This document shows positions 1 through 8,899 of a DNA stretch of 64,000 nt, piece by piece. The notes below the pieces were generated by a model, which did not search any database, was not told where the DNA came from, and worked only from the letters and a program-made list of their open reading frames with translations. How positions within the stretch are numbered: position 1 is the stretch's first letter; each line of letters starts with the position of its first letter. The translations under genes and the position numbers were made by a program. The DNA comes from Gordonibacter faecis (lineage in GTDB: Bacteria; Actinomycetota; Coriobacteriia; Coriobacteriales; Eggerthellaceae), in the NCBI RefSeq assembly GCF_030077735.1, contig NZ_JASJEU010000008.1:62001-126000 (forward strand), read 5' to 3'.

Positions 1-24
1 AGAAGCCGTTGTAACAAAGTAAAG

Positions 25-55
25 TGCAAGGGGGGCGACCAAGCGGTCGCTCCCC
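25..55. other. G/C-rich hairpin at window start
   Basis: The segment GGGGGCGACC-aagc-GGTCGCTCCCC forms a perfect or near-perfect stem of about ten base pairs. It may be the terminator of a gene lying before the window, but there is no clear T-tract on either strand, so the function is uncertain. Confidence 0.4.
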
Positions 56-87
56 AAAAAATGTGACGCGCCCGCGCACCATAAAAG

Positions 88-345
88 TCTGACGCGCTTA
101 CGCGCTACCTATTACGCCAAAATGTTGCATGCTCTTGGCATTTATACAGCATTTTGATCAGCCAAGATGCCAAATTGGCATCTTAAAATTCACTCTCCCC
201 GCGCAGCGGTCTTCGTTGCGTTTCCAAAAGTGTGACGCGCTTCGCGCTATTGATTACACCAAGAGATACCTACCCTCCCTACGACTATGACGAGGGCTTT
301 TTCATGTACCATAAACCTAACTAAAAAGATAATTTTCGCAAAGAC
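88..345 (+). repeat. Two copies of a dispersed GTGACGCGC intergenic repeat
   Basis: A partial copy (about 88-118, GACGCGCTTACGCGCTACC then TATTACGCCA) is followed by a longer copy from about 232 to 345. The longer copy continues through a conserved block around CTACGACTATGACGAGGG and CATGTACCATAAACCTAACT. The same series of blocks recurs at 1425-1560, inverted at 1740-1826, at 32640-32795 and in decayed form at 60885-60906 and 62733-62800. No coding potential is seen in the stretch 1-353. Confidence 0.75.
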
Positions 346-353
346 TCAGTTCA

Positions 354-1313
354 CTATTGCTTGAGGCACGTGAGGATAGCGTTTGCGGCTCCTTCGTCCT
401 CCAAACGAGCGATGCCGAAACTCTTCTTTCCGGCATCCTTGAGAGACGCGCCAACAAGGTAGGCTTCCACTCCGTCGAGGATAAGGAAGCGGTCATGGAA
501 AGCGGTGCTGTGGCGCACTTCGAGCTGCGGATACTGCGCGTTAAAGGTGTCTACGTCGCCTTGGGTGAGGTGGGTGCGCGGATGGGTCCACACAATGACG
601 GCCACCCCTGGAGCCTTTTTGGCGAGAATGTTAAGCGTGCCTACATCGACGTAGCCGTCTATCAGAACAATCTCGCGTTCTGCCTTCTGAACCAGTTCCA
701 CTAGCAGTTCAAAAGCGTCATAGATCTGGCCGTCGAAAAACACTTTCTGTTTGGGAGCTTCATGCGTCTCCATGTAGTCGAATACACGCTCGAAGCGTTC
801 ATCAGTGGTTTTCTGATACTGAAGTTGTCGTAACTCTACGGCGCGGATCTGCTCGAACAACGCGGCATTGCTCGCGATGAAATGCCGCATTTCGACGAAG
901 GCATCCATTATTTGAACGCTCACACGGATGGCTGTTTCGCTCCTGAGCACCGCCGAAAGCATTGCTACACCTTGCTCGGTGAAGGCGTAGGGCATGTATC
1001 TACGTCCGCCTCTGCCGTTTTCCGCGTTTGAGGTCACAATTTGTGACCTCAAAGAATCGGACTCCTCTTTAGTTAGATGGAAGCGGAATCTTTCAGGAAA
1101 TCGGTTGATGTTGCGCCTGACAGCCTGATTCAACGCCTTGGTCTCAACCCCATAAAGCATCGCCAGGTCACTGTCGAGCATGACCTGCGTGCCTCGAACC
1201 GTGTAGATGAGGTTGCGGATCACCGGCTCATTTGAAGGGGCGAGCAACATGCCTCCGCTTGCCCCTTCTGTTTTTATGACGCTGGCGGATAAGCCCTTCT
1301 CTTCTTCCGTCAT
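354..1313 (-). CDS. ORF6N domain protein with C-terminal PLD-like domain
   Basis: The N-terminal half carries an ORF6N/KilA-N-type DNA-binding domain. Its motifs are LDSDLAMLYGVETKALNQAV, then NINRFPERFRF and YAFTEQGVAMLSAVL, typical of phage antirepressor-like proteins. The C-terminal third (about residues 210-319) has a phospholipase D-like fold with one HDRFLILD catalytic-type motif after a strand-rich segment. The whole protein is 319 aa. The reading frame is open to a TTG at 1364, but the ATG at 1313 has a good ribosome site (GAGAAGGGG, about 8 nt upstream), so that start is used. No phage genes flank it; both sides are repeat-rich noncoding DNA, which fits a mobile or accessory gene. 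Its role is unknown; a DNA-binding regulator or defence-related protein is inference. Confidence 0.85.
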   Translation of the reverse strand: MTEEEKGLSASVIKTEGASGGMLLAPSNEPVIRNLIYTVRGTQVMLDSDLAMLYGVETKALNQAVRRNINRFPERFRFHLTKEESDSLRSQIVTSNAENGRGGRRYMPYAFTEQGVAMLSAVLRSETAIRVSVQIMDAFVEMRHFIASNAALFEQIRAVELRQLQYQKTTDERFERVFDYMETHEAPKQKVFFDGQIYDAFELLVELVQKAEREIVLIDGYVDVGTLNILAKKAPGVAVIVWTHPRTHLTQGDVDTFNAQYPQLEVRHSTAFHDRFLILDGVEAYLVGASLKDAGKKSFGIARLEDEGAANAILTCLKQ

Positions 1314-1424
1314 CGTACCCGCCCCTTCTCCCGGTATCATGTGTAGCAGGATATCGGATGTCAAAAATCATCTATAACTATAAAGATAAACTTCTAACAA
1401 GTGATTCATGAATCGTCCTAAAAC

Positions 1425-1826
1425 GTGACGCGCTTCGCGCTACCTATTACGCCAGAAAGCAGCTGCCCTTCCTACCACTATGACGAGGGTTCTTCCAAGT
1501 ACCATAAATCTAACTAAAAAGGTAATCTTCGTAGGGGCGCCCTTTCGCGCGCAGCGCAAAAACGCAGGTCAAGTTAGCTTTCATTTATTAACGTCCACCA
1601 GGTACGTCAACCCTCGTAGGGATGCTCTCCAGAGCATCCGTTCGCGCGAAGCGCGAAAACAGGGAAGCCGATTGTATTCTCCGCCTTCGGCGGAGCGGAT
1701 GCTCTGGCGAGCATCCCTACGAAGGTAACCTAACAGATAAGGTTAACGTTATCTACATATGCCCGCGTCATAAGGCGAGGGTAGGCGGGGTGTTTTGGCG
1801 TATTAGGTAGCGCGTAAGCGTGTCAC
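1425..1826. mobile_element. MITE-like palindromic element bounded by inverted repeat copies
   Basis: The left end, GTGACGCGCTTCGCGCTACC plus TATTACGCCA (1425-1454), is mirrored by the right end read on the minus strand, GTGACACGCTTACGCGCTAC plus CTAATACGCCA (1796-1826). Between them lie the conserved block ACTATGACGAGGG plus TACCATAAATCTAAC, then a long stem around 1617-1726 whose arms are TAGGGATGCTCTCCAGAGCA and its near-complement. About 400 bp without a credible gene. The short open frames here lack ribosome sites and are repeat-derived. It could be a MITE or a nested repeat cluster. Confidence 0.6.
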
Positions 1827-2063
1827 TTATTGTGGAGAAAATGTGGAGGCGGGAAGGTGTTGGGTATGGGTCTTGCTGGGGTGTGAGGAATATGTTCTAC
1901 CTGCGGGAATGGGGGTTGGGGGTATGGAATCTGCCAGCAATGGGGGAGATCGGGTACTCTTCACAAACTCCCTCCGCGTGCTACCATGCCGAGCATATCC
2001 CACACCTAGTGGGGTACGTGCATCGGGAAATGCACTCAGCTTTTGAGTAAAGGGACAATGGAA

Positions 2064-5000
2064 ATGAACAATCGTCGAGCATTAAGGCTTGGCAAAGTAG
2101 CGTGTGCAGCAACTCTTACACTCACACTTGCCACAAGCCCACTTACTGCCTTCGCAGACACTGCAGAATCTGAAAATCTCCGGGGGGGGGGGGCTTTCTG
2201 AGCCTCTAGCCGTCCAAGGCGAAACTCCAGGAACTACCACAAGTACTGAATCTCTTGCGACTACGGTCGCCCTTCTTGAATCTCAAACAACTGGATCACT
2301 CCCGCTCATACAAGGAACTCCTAAAGCAACCCTCGGAACCTTCGTGTCCGAAGGCCTCATCTTCGAAGTGAACGAAGACGGCACAACAGTTTCTCTTGTT
2401 GGCATCAATGCCACCGATCTCAAAAACATCTCCGTCCCCACCCAGGTTTCAAGTGGTAATGACACCTACACGGTGACTACCCTCAAAAACCTTGGGGGGG
2501 GGGGGGCATTCACTGAGTATTCTGTAGAATCACTCTCTCTTCCTGAAACAATCAAAGATATCGACGACGAGGCCCTCAAAGGTTGCCCGTCGCTCAAGCA
2601 TGTCCAGATAAGCCCCAAGTGTGAGGGCTTTATCTCGTTTGACGACATGATATTCACCAAAGACTACTCGCAACTCCTGCTCATTCCCGAGGGCAAGGAG
2701 GGCGCTGCTTCTCTCCCCGACCAGTCCACCCTTGTCTCTGCCACTGCATTTTCCCGGTGCAGTGTGCTTTCTCAAATCCTGGTCGGGGACAGCGCCACGT
2801 TTACCTCATATGACGGAGTGCTCTACTCCAAGGACCTAAAAACCCTGGTTGCTTGCCCCGCAGGCATCGGCGCTTCCATCGTGATTCCCGCTGAAACAGA
2901 ATCCATCGACAAGGATGCTCTCTCAGGCTGCAAAGACCTCGCATCTATCACCGCGCTGGGTAACGTTCAAAAGATCGATCCCACGGCCTTCTCCGACGAA
3001 ACCAAAGCAACAGCAGTAGTTGCTCTCCCAGCAGGTGAGGACTACGACTCCCGCAAGTCAACCTGGGAGAACGCCGGCTTCCAACACTTCACCGAACCCG
3101 CTCAACCTGGTGCAAACACAAACCAAGACACCGCCAACGAAGCCACTGGCCTCACCTACACCCTGCTCAACGACTACACCCTCTCCGTCTCCTGGCAAGG
3201 CAAAGACGACCCCGATGCCACTCTCGAAATCCCTGCATCAGCTGAGATCAACGGCGTGTCCTATCGCGTGAGCACCATCGCCGAAAACGCCTTCGCCAAC
3301 CGCGGTTCTCTCACGAGTGTGAAACTCCCAACCACCATCACTGCCATCAACAACGGAGCTCTCGCAGGTTGCGCAAACCTCTCAACCATCGACTTCCCGA
3401 ACACCCTACGCACCATCGGCGAGCGCGCCTTCGAAGCCACCTCCCTCAAGGACGTGTGGCTTCCTGCCAGCATCAACTCCATCGGCTCCCGCGCCTTCGC
3501 CTCTTGCTCCAACCTTGAGCGCGTAGTCGCTCTCGGCACTCCCGAAGTCACCACCGACGCCCTCGCTGGCTGCACAAACGTCTCGATCTACATTCCCTCC
3601 GGCTCCGAAGACACCTGGAACCCAGGTCTTCCCCCCGACAACAATCACCTCATGCCCTACGGTATCACGCTCTCCGAAGAACCCCTCGCCCTTGAAGCCG
3701 GCCAAGAAGCTGACCTTCTCGAAGGGGGCAACCTCCAAGCCCCCGACCCGATAAAAGCTTCCTACTCCTATGCTGCCGCACCTCTATCGGTGGATGCTGG
3801 TCGCGTGAGCGCCAAGAAGGCAGGAACTTCTGACGTCACCGCTGTGCTCATGTTGGATGATGTAGAACTCTCTCGTGCAAGCAGGACAGTAGAAGTCTCT
3901 CCGAGCCCCGATGCTGAAACCAACATCGTCCAGCTAAACTCCGAGGTATCCCTTCCTTCAACGTATCTCGCAGACCTCCGCACCGCTTCCGCACCCATCA
4001 GCGTTGACGCTCCTTTTGCTGTTACCTTTGGCCAAGATGCACCCTACGACGTGGCGGAGGATAAATCTCCCACTTCTATGGAGGCATCAGCTAAGTTCAT
4101 CAACAACATGGATGTTTCCGTACGGCTTTCCAAAGTTACTTGCACATCACAAAACTTTAGCAACGTTTTAGCGGCTAACCCTGGTGCTCAAGGTCTCATG
4201 AATCAGAAGCTTTTCAGTCTTTATCCTGAGGGTACAACAGACGACAACAAAATGGTTAATTTTGGCTTTGACCCATCTGTAAATGACGTGACTCCCAGAA
4301 ACCCAGGCGCTTTCACCATTTCGCCTAAAGCCTCATCCTCTTATATCTTCCGTCTGAATCTAGCCAACGCTAAAGTCAATCCAGCTGTTGCTGATGCTGG
4401 CATCACGACGCAGAATCTCGCTACTGTGATGTGTACCTTCGAAGCAGCTCCGCTTCTCGGTTTTGGCAATGGTGATGTCTCGTCGTCCTTCTACTTGAAG
4501 GATAAAAATACCAGTGAAGTGTATACAGCAGCCGAAGTCAAAAATCATGCTAACGCAATTGCCAGTGGCAATACAGTTATAGAAGCAGCATATCGGTCTT
4601 TCATGACAGACGAGAACACTTATGAATGCAAGGCTATCTGGGGTAATACTTCCTACGAAATACGTATCATCGGCATCAACCACGATAAACTCGTTGAGCG
4701 GACAGCTGATGGTCGCACAGTAGCTGGCCTTACATTCCAGTTCAAAGATTTACTTAAAACAATGTATCCAGTTAATAGTAAAAAGGACGCTAATGACTGG
4801 GGTGTTAACTCCGGCGGTTGGGGCGAAAGTGAGTTGCGCGCTAGGATGAATCCTGGCACAGATACTGTCGTCTACGGTACCGATGACAATGAAATTTGGG
4901 ATTCTGTTCCAAATGATCTTAAGAATAATATTGAGACCGTTATAAAAAAATCTAGCCCACATGGTTCTAAAACCGCAATCGCTACCACTTCTAATGACAA

Positions 5001-5304
5001 CCTTTTTATTGCAAGCTATTACGAACTTGGGGGGTCGGTAAAGAGCGGGTGGGAGACCTATATATGGATGACCGAGGAGGGCGCACAGTATGATTATTGG
5101 AAAGGAAAAGTAATCCCATACGGGTATAACGAGGCTTTGAAAAAGAAGTGCGAAGTGTCTTCGACGTTATACGATACTTGGTGGGAAAGGACTATCCCTC
5201 CAAGCAGTTCTACAAGTTTCATGCTTGTGAATCGAAACGGTGAAACCGACAACAATAATCATGCAAAAATGTCGTACGGCGTGTGCCCCTGCTTCTGCCT
5301 CTAA
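2064..5304 (+). CDS. BspA-like leucine-rich repeat surface protein, frame disrupted at poly-G tract (phase-OFF)
   Basis: A signal peptide starts at ATG 2064 (AAAGGG 9 nt upstream) and reads MNNRRALRLGKVACAATL, a hydrophobic core, then AFADTAESENLR. It runs into a 12-G tract (2182-2193) and in this frame stops shortly after, at a TAG in CTCTAG. The rest of the protein lies in the frame one base further, open to 5304. Losing one G (11) joins them into a 1079-aa secreted protein. Features are BspA-type LRRs (for example LPETIKDIDDEALKGC, LPTTITAINNGALAGC, IGERAFEATSL, IGSRAFASCSNL), a beta-rich middle, and a C-terminal DUF6273-like domain (GWGESELRARMN ... GVCPCFC). A second in-frame 13-G tract lies at 2494-2506. 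No LPXTG anchor is visible. Family role: surface adhesion or host binding. The break is probably a phase-variable OFF state rather than decay, because the remaining 1000 codons are intact. A homopolymer sequencing error is the alternative. Confidence 0.85.
2182..2193 (+). repeat. Poly-G tract of 12 (phase-variation candidate 1)
   Basis: Twelve consecutive G residues lie 118 nt after the start codon, just after the signal peptide codons. With 12 G the signal peptide frame ends at a nearby TAG. With 11 (or 8 or 14) it continues into the LRR protein as ENLR-GGG-LSEPLAVQ. Such tracts change length by slipped-strand mispairing. Confidence 0.9.
2494..2506 (+). repeat. Poly-G tract of 13 (phase-variation candidate 2)
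   Basis: Thirteen consecutive G residues inside the LRR region encode part of LKNLGGGGAFTEYS. At 13 (or 10 or 16) the downstream frame is kept; other lengths would truncate the protein near residue 150. The two tracts together make expression depend on two independent switches. Confidence 0.9.
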
Positions 5305-5317
5305 TCTTGCATTCAGA

Positions 5318-5345
5318 ATCTACCGGGGTTGTGTCCCCGGTAGAT
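5318..5345 (+). terminator. Hairpin between the two surface-protein genes
   Basis: Arms ATCTACCGGGG (5318-5328) and CCCCGGTAGAT (5335-5345) pair perfectly over 11 bp with a 6-nt loop. There is no T-tract after it, so it may attenuate rather than terminate transcription into the next gene. Confidence 0.5.
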
Positions 5346-5423
5346 CACCACCTTCTTTGCAACAACAGCAGCTATCCCTGTGGCTTTCAAGCTTCGGGGT
5401 TCAAAGAAAGGAACGTGCCAGCC

Positions 5424-6776
5424 ATGCCGAGCACGAGATATATATTGAAGTCAAGTACGCGGCACGTAGGTGCCGGCATCCTTGCGCTTCTGTTTGTCCT
5501 TGTAACAGCGTTAACGCTTGTCTTACCTGCTGTAAAGGCCTATGCAGCAGGCAGTGGAAGCACCTCACTTGGCATCATGATCATTGACTCGTCCAAGGGT
5601 CAAAGCGCCTCCCCAGGCACCACCAATCTTGGCATCCGTGTAACCAACTCTAGCGTTAAGTTCGAAACAGAATACATCCTCACGCTCAACTTTAACGATA
5701 CCTCGGGTAACACCTCAACGGTGACCGCAATCTACAACCAGCTTCTTTCGGCTATTACTGATCTTCCTTCGCGTACAGGCTATACCTTCCTTGGCTACTA
5801 TGACTCACCAGAGGGCGGCAAACAAATCTACGACAAAGACGGCACGAGCACTCTTGTTTGGAAGACAGCAAAAGACACTACGCTTTTTGCTCATTGGCAA
5901 GCTACAACTACGCTGGTCTCGTTTGATCAAAACACAGGAACAGGTGGACAGACTGTTCAGGTGACTGCTACGTATGATTCTGATATGCCTGCTATTACGG
6001 CTAAACCCACAAAGGGAAACCATATCTTCTTGGGCTACTTCGACGATGCCAGTGGTGGCACCAAGTACTACAACGCTGATCTTACGAGCGCCACCAAATG
6101 GAACAAAGTAGATGCTACTGCTACCCTCTATGCCCAGTGGCAGATAAACTCCTACACCTTCACCTGGAACGCTAATGGAGGTAACTGGAGTGGATCTTCT
6201 GATGACAAGACCACCACGGTCAACCATGATGCGTTGGTGACTCCACCGAAGGAACCCTCTCGTCCTGGATATAAGTTTGATGGGTGGTACAAGGAGGGAC
6301 TCACTGTCCCTTGGGACTTCAAAACTGACAAGCCAACGCAGAACACCACCCTTTACGCCAAGTGGTCGGAGCATATTGTGTGTGATATTCCTGTCTCAAC
6401 GGTGTTTCAAATAGATGCTAAAGGAGACGTAACTGACATTACCGGTAAGAGTCATGCGTTTGTTTCAGATACTGATGCTCCTATAGTGGTGACCTCCGCT
6501 ACAAGTGCGCTGCTTGCAGGTGCTGATACGTTGTTCCCCGATGAAGCAGCAATGAAAGGTGTTGCCATTTTGATTACGCCTAAGGGAGGCCAGCAAAAGT
6601 CCATCCCGCTCCCAACAGCAACCCCTGCAACTCTCGGCTGGCGCATCGAAGCGAACACGACCTTGCCCGTCACCTTCGGCTTACACCTTCCTGCAACTGC
6701 CCGCTTAAACTACCTGGCAAACGATGGCACGGCTGAGATAGCCAGCATTTCCTATACCGTTTCTCTCGCTTCCTAA
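5424..6776 (+). CDS. Secreted InlB B-repeat (Listeria-Bacteroides repeat) protein
   Basis: A 450-aa exported protein. The start at ATG 5424 follows AAAGGA and gives a signal peptide (MPSTRYILKSSTRHVGAG, a hydrophobic run, then AVKAYAAG, cleavage about residue 36). Three InlB B-repeat/Flg_new units follow, each with a glycine-aromatic core and ending in a W motif: TGYTFLGYYDSPEGG...LFAHW, GNHIFLGYFDDASGG...LYAQW, PGYKFDGWYKE...LYAKW. The C-terminal about 130 aa is beta-rich and unassigned. No LPXTG motif or membrane anchor is seen, so attachment to the cell is unexplained. It lies 120 bp downstream of the BspA-like gene on the same strand. These repeats are found in bacterial surface proteins and adhesins; a role in contact with host or matrix is inferred. 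Confidence 0.85.
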   Translation: MPSTRYILKSSTRHVGAGILALLFVLVTALTLVLPAVKAYAAGSGSTSLGIMIIDSSKGQSASPGTTNLGIRVTNSSVKFETEYILTLNFNDTSGNTSTVTAIYNQLLSAITDLPSRTGYTFLGYYDSPEGGKQIYDKDGTSTLVWKTAKDTTLFAHWQATTTLVSFDQNTGTGGQTVQVTATYDSDMPAITAKPTKGNHIFLGYFDDASGGTKYYNADLTSATKWNKVDATATLYAQWQINSYTFTWNANGGNWSGSSDDKTTTVNHDALVTPPKEPSRPGYKFDGWYKEGLTVPWDFKTDKPTQNTTLYAKWSEHIVCDIPVSTVFQIDAKGDVTDITGKSHAFVSDTDAPIVVTSATSALLAGADTLFPDEAAMKGVAILITPKGGQQKSIPLPTATPATLGWRIEANTTLPVTFGLHLPATARLNYLANDGTAEIASISYTVSLAS

Positions 6777-6779
6777 TGA

Positions 6780-7070
6780 GGTGCTCGCCGCCTCAGCCTC
6801 CGAGAGGCGGTGCACACATATCTGCGGCAGGGACCACCCGTCCTGCCACATAACCCGCAGGCGCGCCTTCCCATCACGGGCGCGCCTGTTGGTGGTTCCT
6901 CATCTGGTTCAACCACCTCGCCAACCGCACAAAACATACCCCCGCCCCACCTTCGCTTTCCCCTTCTCAGCAACGAAACGTCAACTGAATTCTATTGCGC
7001 CTGTGTTTTCCCTCGCTGGCGGGGGAGGGTGCCCCTATAATGAGCGAATAGACAAACGTCCTGAAGGAGG
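6780..7070 (+). promoter_or_regulatory. Intergenic hairpin and -10 box upstream of the YtxH gene
   Basis: A G/C-rich hairpin (about 6860-6891, CAGGCGCGCC ... GGGCGCGCCTG) may terminate the surface-protein transcript. TATAAT at 7036-7041 lies 35 nt before the start codon and is the likely -10 box of the next gene; no convincing -35 box is seen. Confidence 0.5.
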
Positions 7071-7075
7071 CAGTT

Positions 7076-7726
7076 ATGGGCAAGAAAATAGGAGCATTCC
7101 TCGTCGGCGGGCTGATTGGCGCCGCCGCTGCGCTTTTGTACGCCCCGCGATCCGGGCAGGAGACGCGCGCCCTCGTTACCGAAAAGGTGAACGCGGCATG
7201 GGGTGAGGCGCAGGAACTGGGCGCGCAGGCGTCCGCTGGCGCTCAGCAGATGTACCAGGATGTCACCAGCAAGGGCCAGGATATCGCCCACGACGTGGCA
7301 TCGAAGGGTCAGGATTTCGCGCATGACGTGGCCTCCAAGGGCCAGCAGGTCATGCAGGATGCCCAGGCCAAGGGCCAGGAGCTGTACGGCGCGGCCAGCG
7401 CTCGCGTGCAGGAGGCGGCCGACACCATTAAGCCGGCGTTCTCTGACAAAAACGACGAGTTGCGTCAGAAGATTGAAGCCGCACGTCAGCGCATCGCTGC
7501 TCAGGTAGCCAAGAACGCCGAGCAGGCGCACGAGGCCGTCAGCGAGAAGATTCCCGTGGCTGCCGATGCGGCTCAGGACGCGGCCGACACCGCGAAGGAC
7601 ACGGCCGAAAAGGTTGCGGACAAGATTGAGGGCGCTCCGGAAGCTTCCTCTTCTGAGACTCCGCAGTACGCGCCGGCTGGTCAGCCGGGCGGTTCGGACA
7701 TCGCGGAAGGCAAGCAGCAGTACTAG
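7076..7726 (+). CDS. YtxH domain-containing protein
   Basis: 216 aa. The N-terminus MGKKIGAFLVGGLIGAAAAL followed by LYAPRSGQETR is the hallmark of the YtxH/GvpT-like family: one short membrane segment (residues 5-22), then a P-x-S-G-x-E-T-R motif. The rest is a charged Ala/Gln-rich amphipathic helix with three near-identical units (SKGQDIAHDVA, SKGQDFAHDVA, SKGQQVMQDAQ, spaced about 11 residues). This is like LEA/apolipoprotein repeats and suggests a coiled or membrane-surface helix. The ribosome site is GAAGGAGG, 5 nt from ATG. YtxH proteins are linked to general stress in Bacillus; their biochemical role is unknown. It starts a run of envelope genes (PRC-barrel, TVP38). Confidence 0.85.
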   Translation: MGKKIGAFLVGGLIGAAAALLYAPRSGQETRALVTEKVNAAWGEAQELGAQASAGAQQMYQDVTSKGQDIAHDVASKGQDFAHDVASKGQQVMQDAQAKGQELYGAASARVQEAADTIKPAFSDKNDELRQKIEAARQRIAAQVAKNAEQAHEAVSEKIPVAADAAQDAADTAKDTAEKVADKIEGAPEASSSETPQYAPAGQPGGSDIAEGKQQY

Positions 7727-7876
7727 TAATAGGTACAGCGACAGGCGGCGGCGCAGAACGTCGGGCGGGTTTCTCCTGCTCGGCGGGCGTCGCCGCTTTC
7801 GCATGGACGGCGTGCCGCCGCGTTGTTCGCCTGCGCTGTGAGAGGGCGCATGCGGGCTGCGGGCAGGAGGGCGCGC

Positions 7877-8899
7877 ATGGGGGATAGATACATGGCCAAC
7901 CAACTCATCAGCACCGACGAGCTTATTGGCGTGCGCGTTGTCGGCGGCAAAAACGGCACGCGCCGCATCGGCAAGGTGCGCCGCATCGTCTTCCATCCCA
8001 AAGAGCGCCGCGTGGTGGGCTTCGTGGTGAAGCGCCCCGACTTGCTGTGGATGTTCCGCCGCAAGGATATGTTTGTGGCGATTGACGGCTACGATTTCGA
8101 AGACGGCCGCGTGGTGGTGCACGACGACCCGTCGGCCACCGACCGCGGCGCGTGCAAGGCGCTCGGCGTTGACTGGGACGAGTGCGTGCTGTGGGTGGGC
8201 CTGCCCGTGATGACGGCGGACGGCGACGCGCTGGGTATGGTGGGCAACGTTACGTTTAACCGCCTGACCGGGGCAATTGATACGGTGATCACCGACTCGG
8301 GTGCCACGGCGAATGCGCTGTTGGGCCGTCGCGAGATTTCCGCAAGTATGGTGAAGGGCTTCCGCCGCGGCATGGGTGCGGCGCTGGCGCAGACAGGAGC
8401 CGAGGGCCAAGAGGGCGACGAAGTGGTGCTGGGCGCCATTTTGGTGTCCGACGAGGCGCGCTCACTTGCGGTTGAAGGCGGCTTGGCCGAGAAGGCCGGC
8501 GAGACTACGGCCGTGGTGTTGGATAAGGCGCAATCGGCTGTTGACAAGGCGAAACCCGTGGTGAGCGAGGCTGCCAAAAAGACGGGCGAAGTGGTGAACA
8601 AGGGCGCGTACGCCACCGGCAAGCAGATTGCCGCCACCAAAGGTATGTTCTCCGGGTTCAAGGAGGAGTACCAGAAGGCGCGCGGGCCGAAGGCGAAGGA
8701 CGACGGGGACGCGCAGGCGCTTGAGAAGGCGGAGCCCGCTGGTGCGAAGCCGGCGGCCAGCAAGCCCGCAGCGGCATCTGCAGCAAAGCCCGCGGCCAAG
8801 AAGCCGGCCGCCAAGCCCGCCACCAAGAAGCCCGCTCCCAAGAAGAACATGTTCGCTGCGTTCAAAGAGGAATACGACAAGGCTCGTCACGATGACTGA
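7877..8899 (+). CDS. PRC-barrel domain protein with Lys/Ala/Pro-rich tail
   Basis: 340 aa. Start ATG 7877 is preceded by AGGAGG at 6 nt; a second ATG at 7892 is possible. Two PRC-barrel-like modules occupy the first about 180 residues (LIGVRVVGGKNGTRRIGKVR ... VVGFVVKRPD, then DALGMVGNVTFNRLTGAI). A helical stretch and an AKPAAKKPA-type low-complexity tail follow. A short motif is repeated in the tail: MFSGFKEEYQKAR (about residue 255) and MFAAFKEEYDKAR at the extreme C-terminus. PRC-barrels bind RNA or proteins (RimM, photosynthetic reaction centre H subunit); the function here is unknown. It overlaps the next gene by 8 nt (ATGACTGA), so the two are probably translationally coupled. Confidence 0.85.
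   Translation: MGDRYMANQLISTDELIGVRVVGGKNGTRRIGKVRRIVFHPKERRVVGFVVKRPDLLWMFRRKDMFVAIDGYDFEDGRVVVHDDPSATDRGACKALGVDWDECVLWVGLPVMTADGDALGMVGNVTFNRLTGAIDTVITDSGATANALLGRREISASMVKGFRRGMGAALAQTGAEGQEGDEVVLGAILVSDEARSLAVEGGLAEKAGETTAVVLDKAQSAVDKAKPVVSEAAKKTGEVVNKGAYATGKQIAATKGMFSGFKEEYQKARGPKAKDDGDAQALEKAEPAGAKPAASKPAAASAAKPAAKKPAAKPATKKPAPKKNMFAAFKEEYDKARHDD

Noticed and set aside
1480..2050. Several 60-80-aa frames in the left intergenic repeat region
   Set aside because: They lie in the palindromic repeat or its edge, have no convincing ribosome site, and their products are Arg/Ser/Trp-rich without family features.
2064..5304. BspA-like gene as a pseudogene
   Set aside because: Only one frame break exists, exactly at a 12-G tract, and over 1000 codons downstream stay open with an intact C-terminal domain; slippage or a homopolymer read error explains it better than decay.
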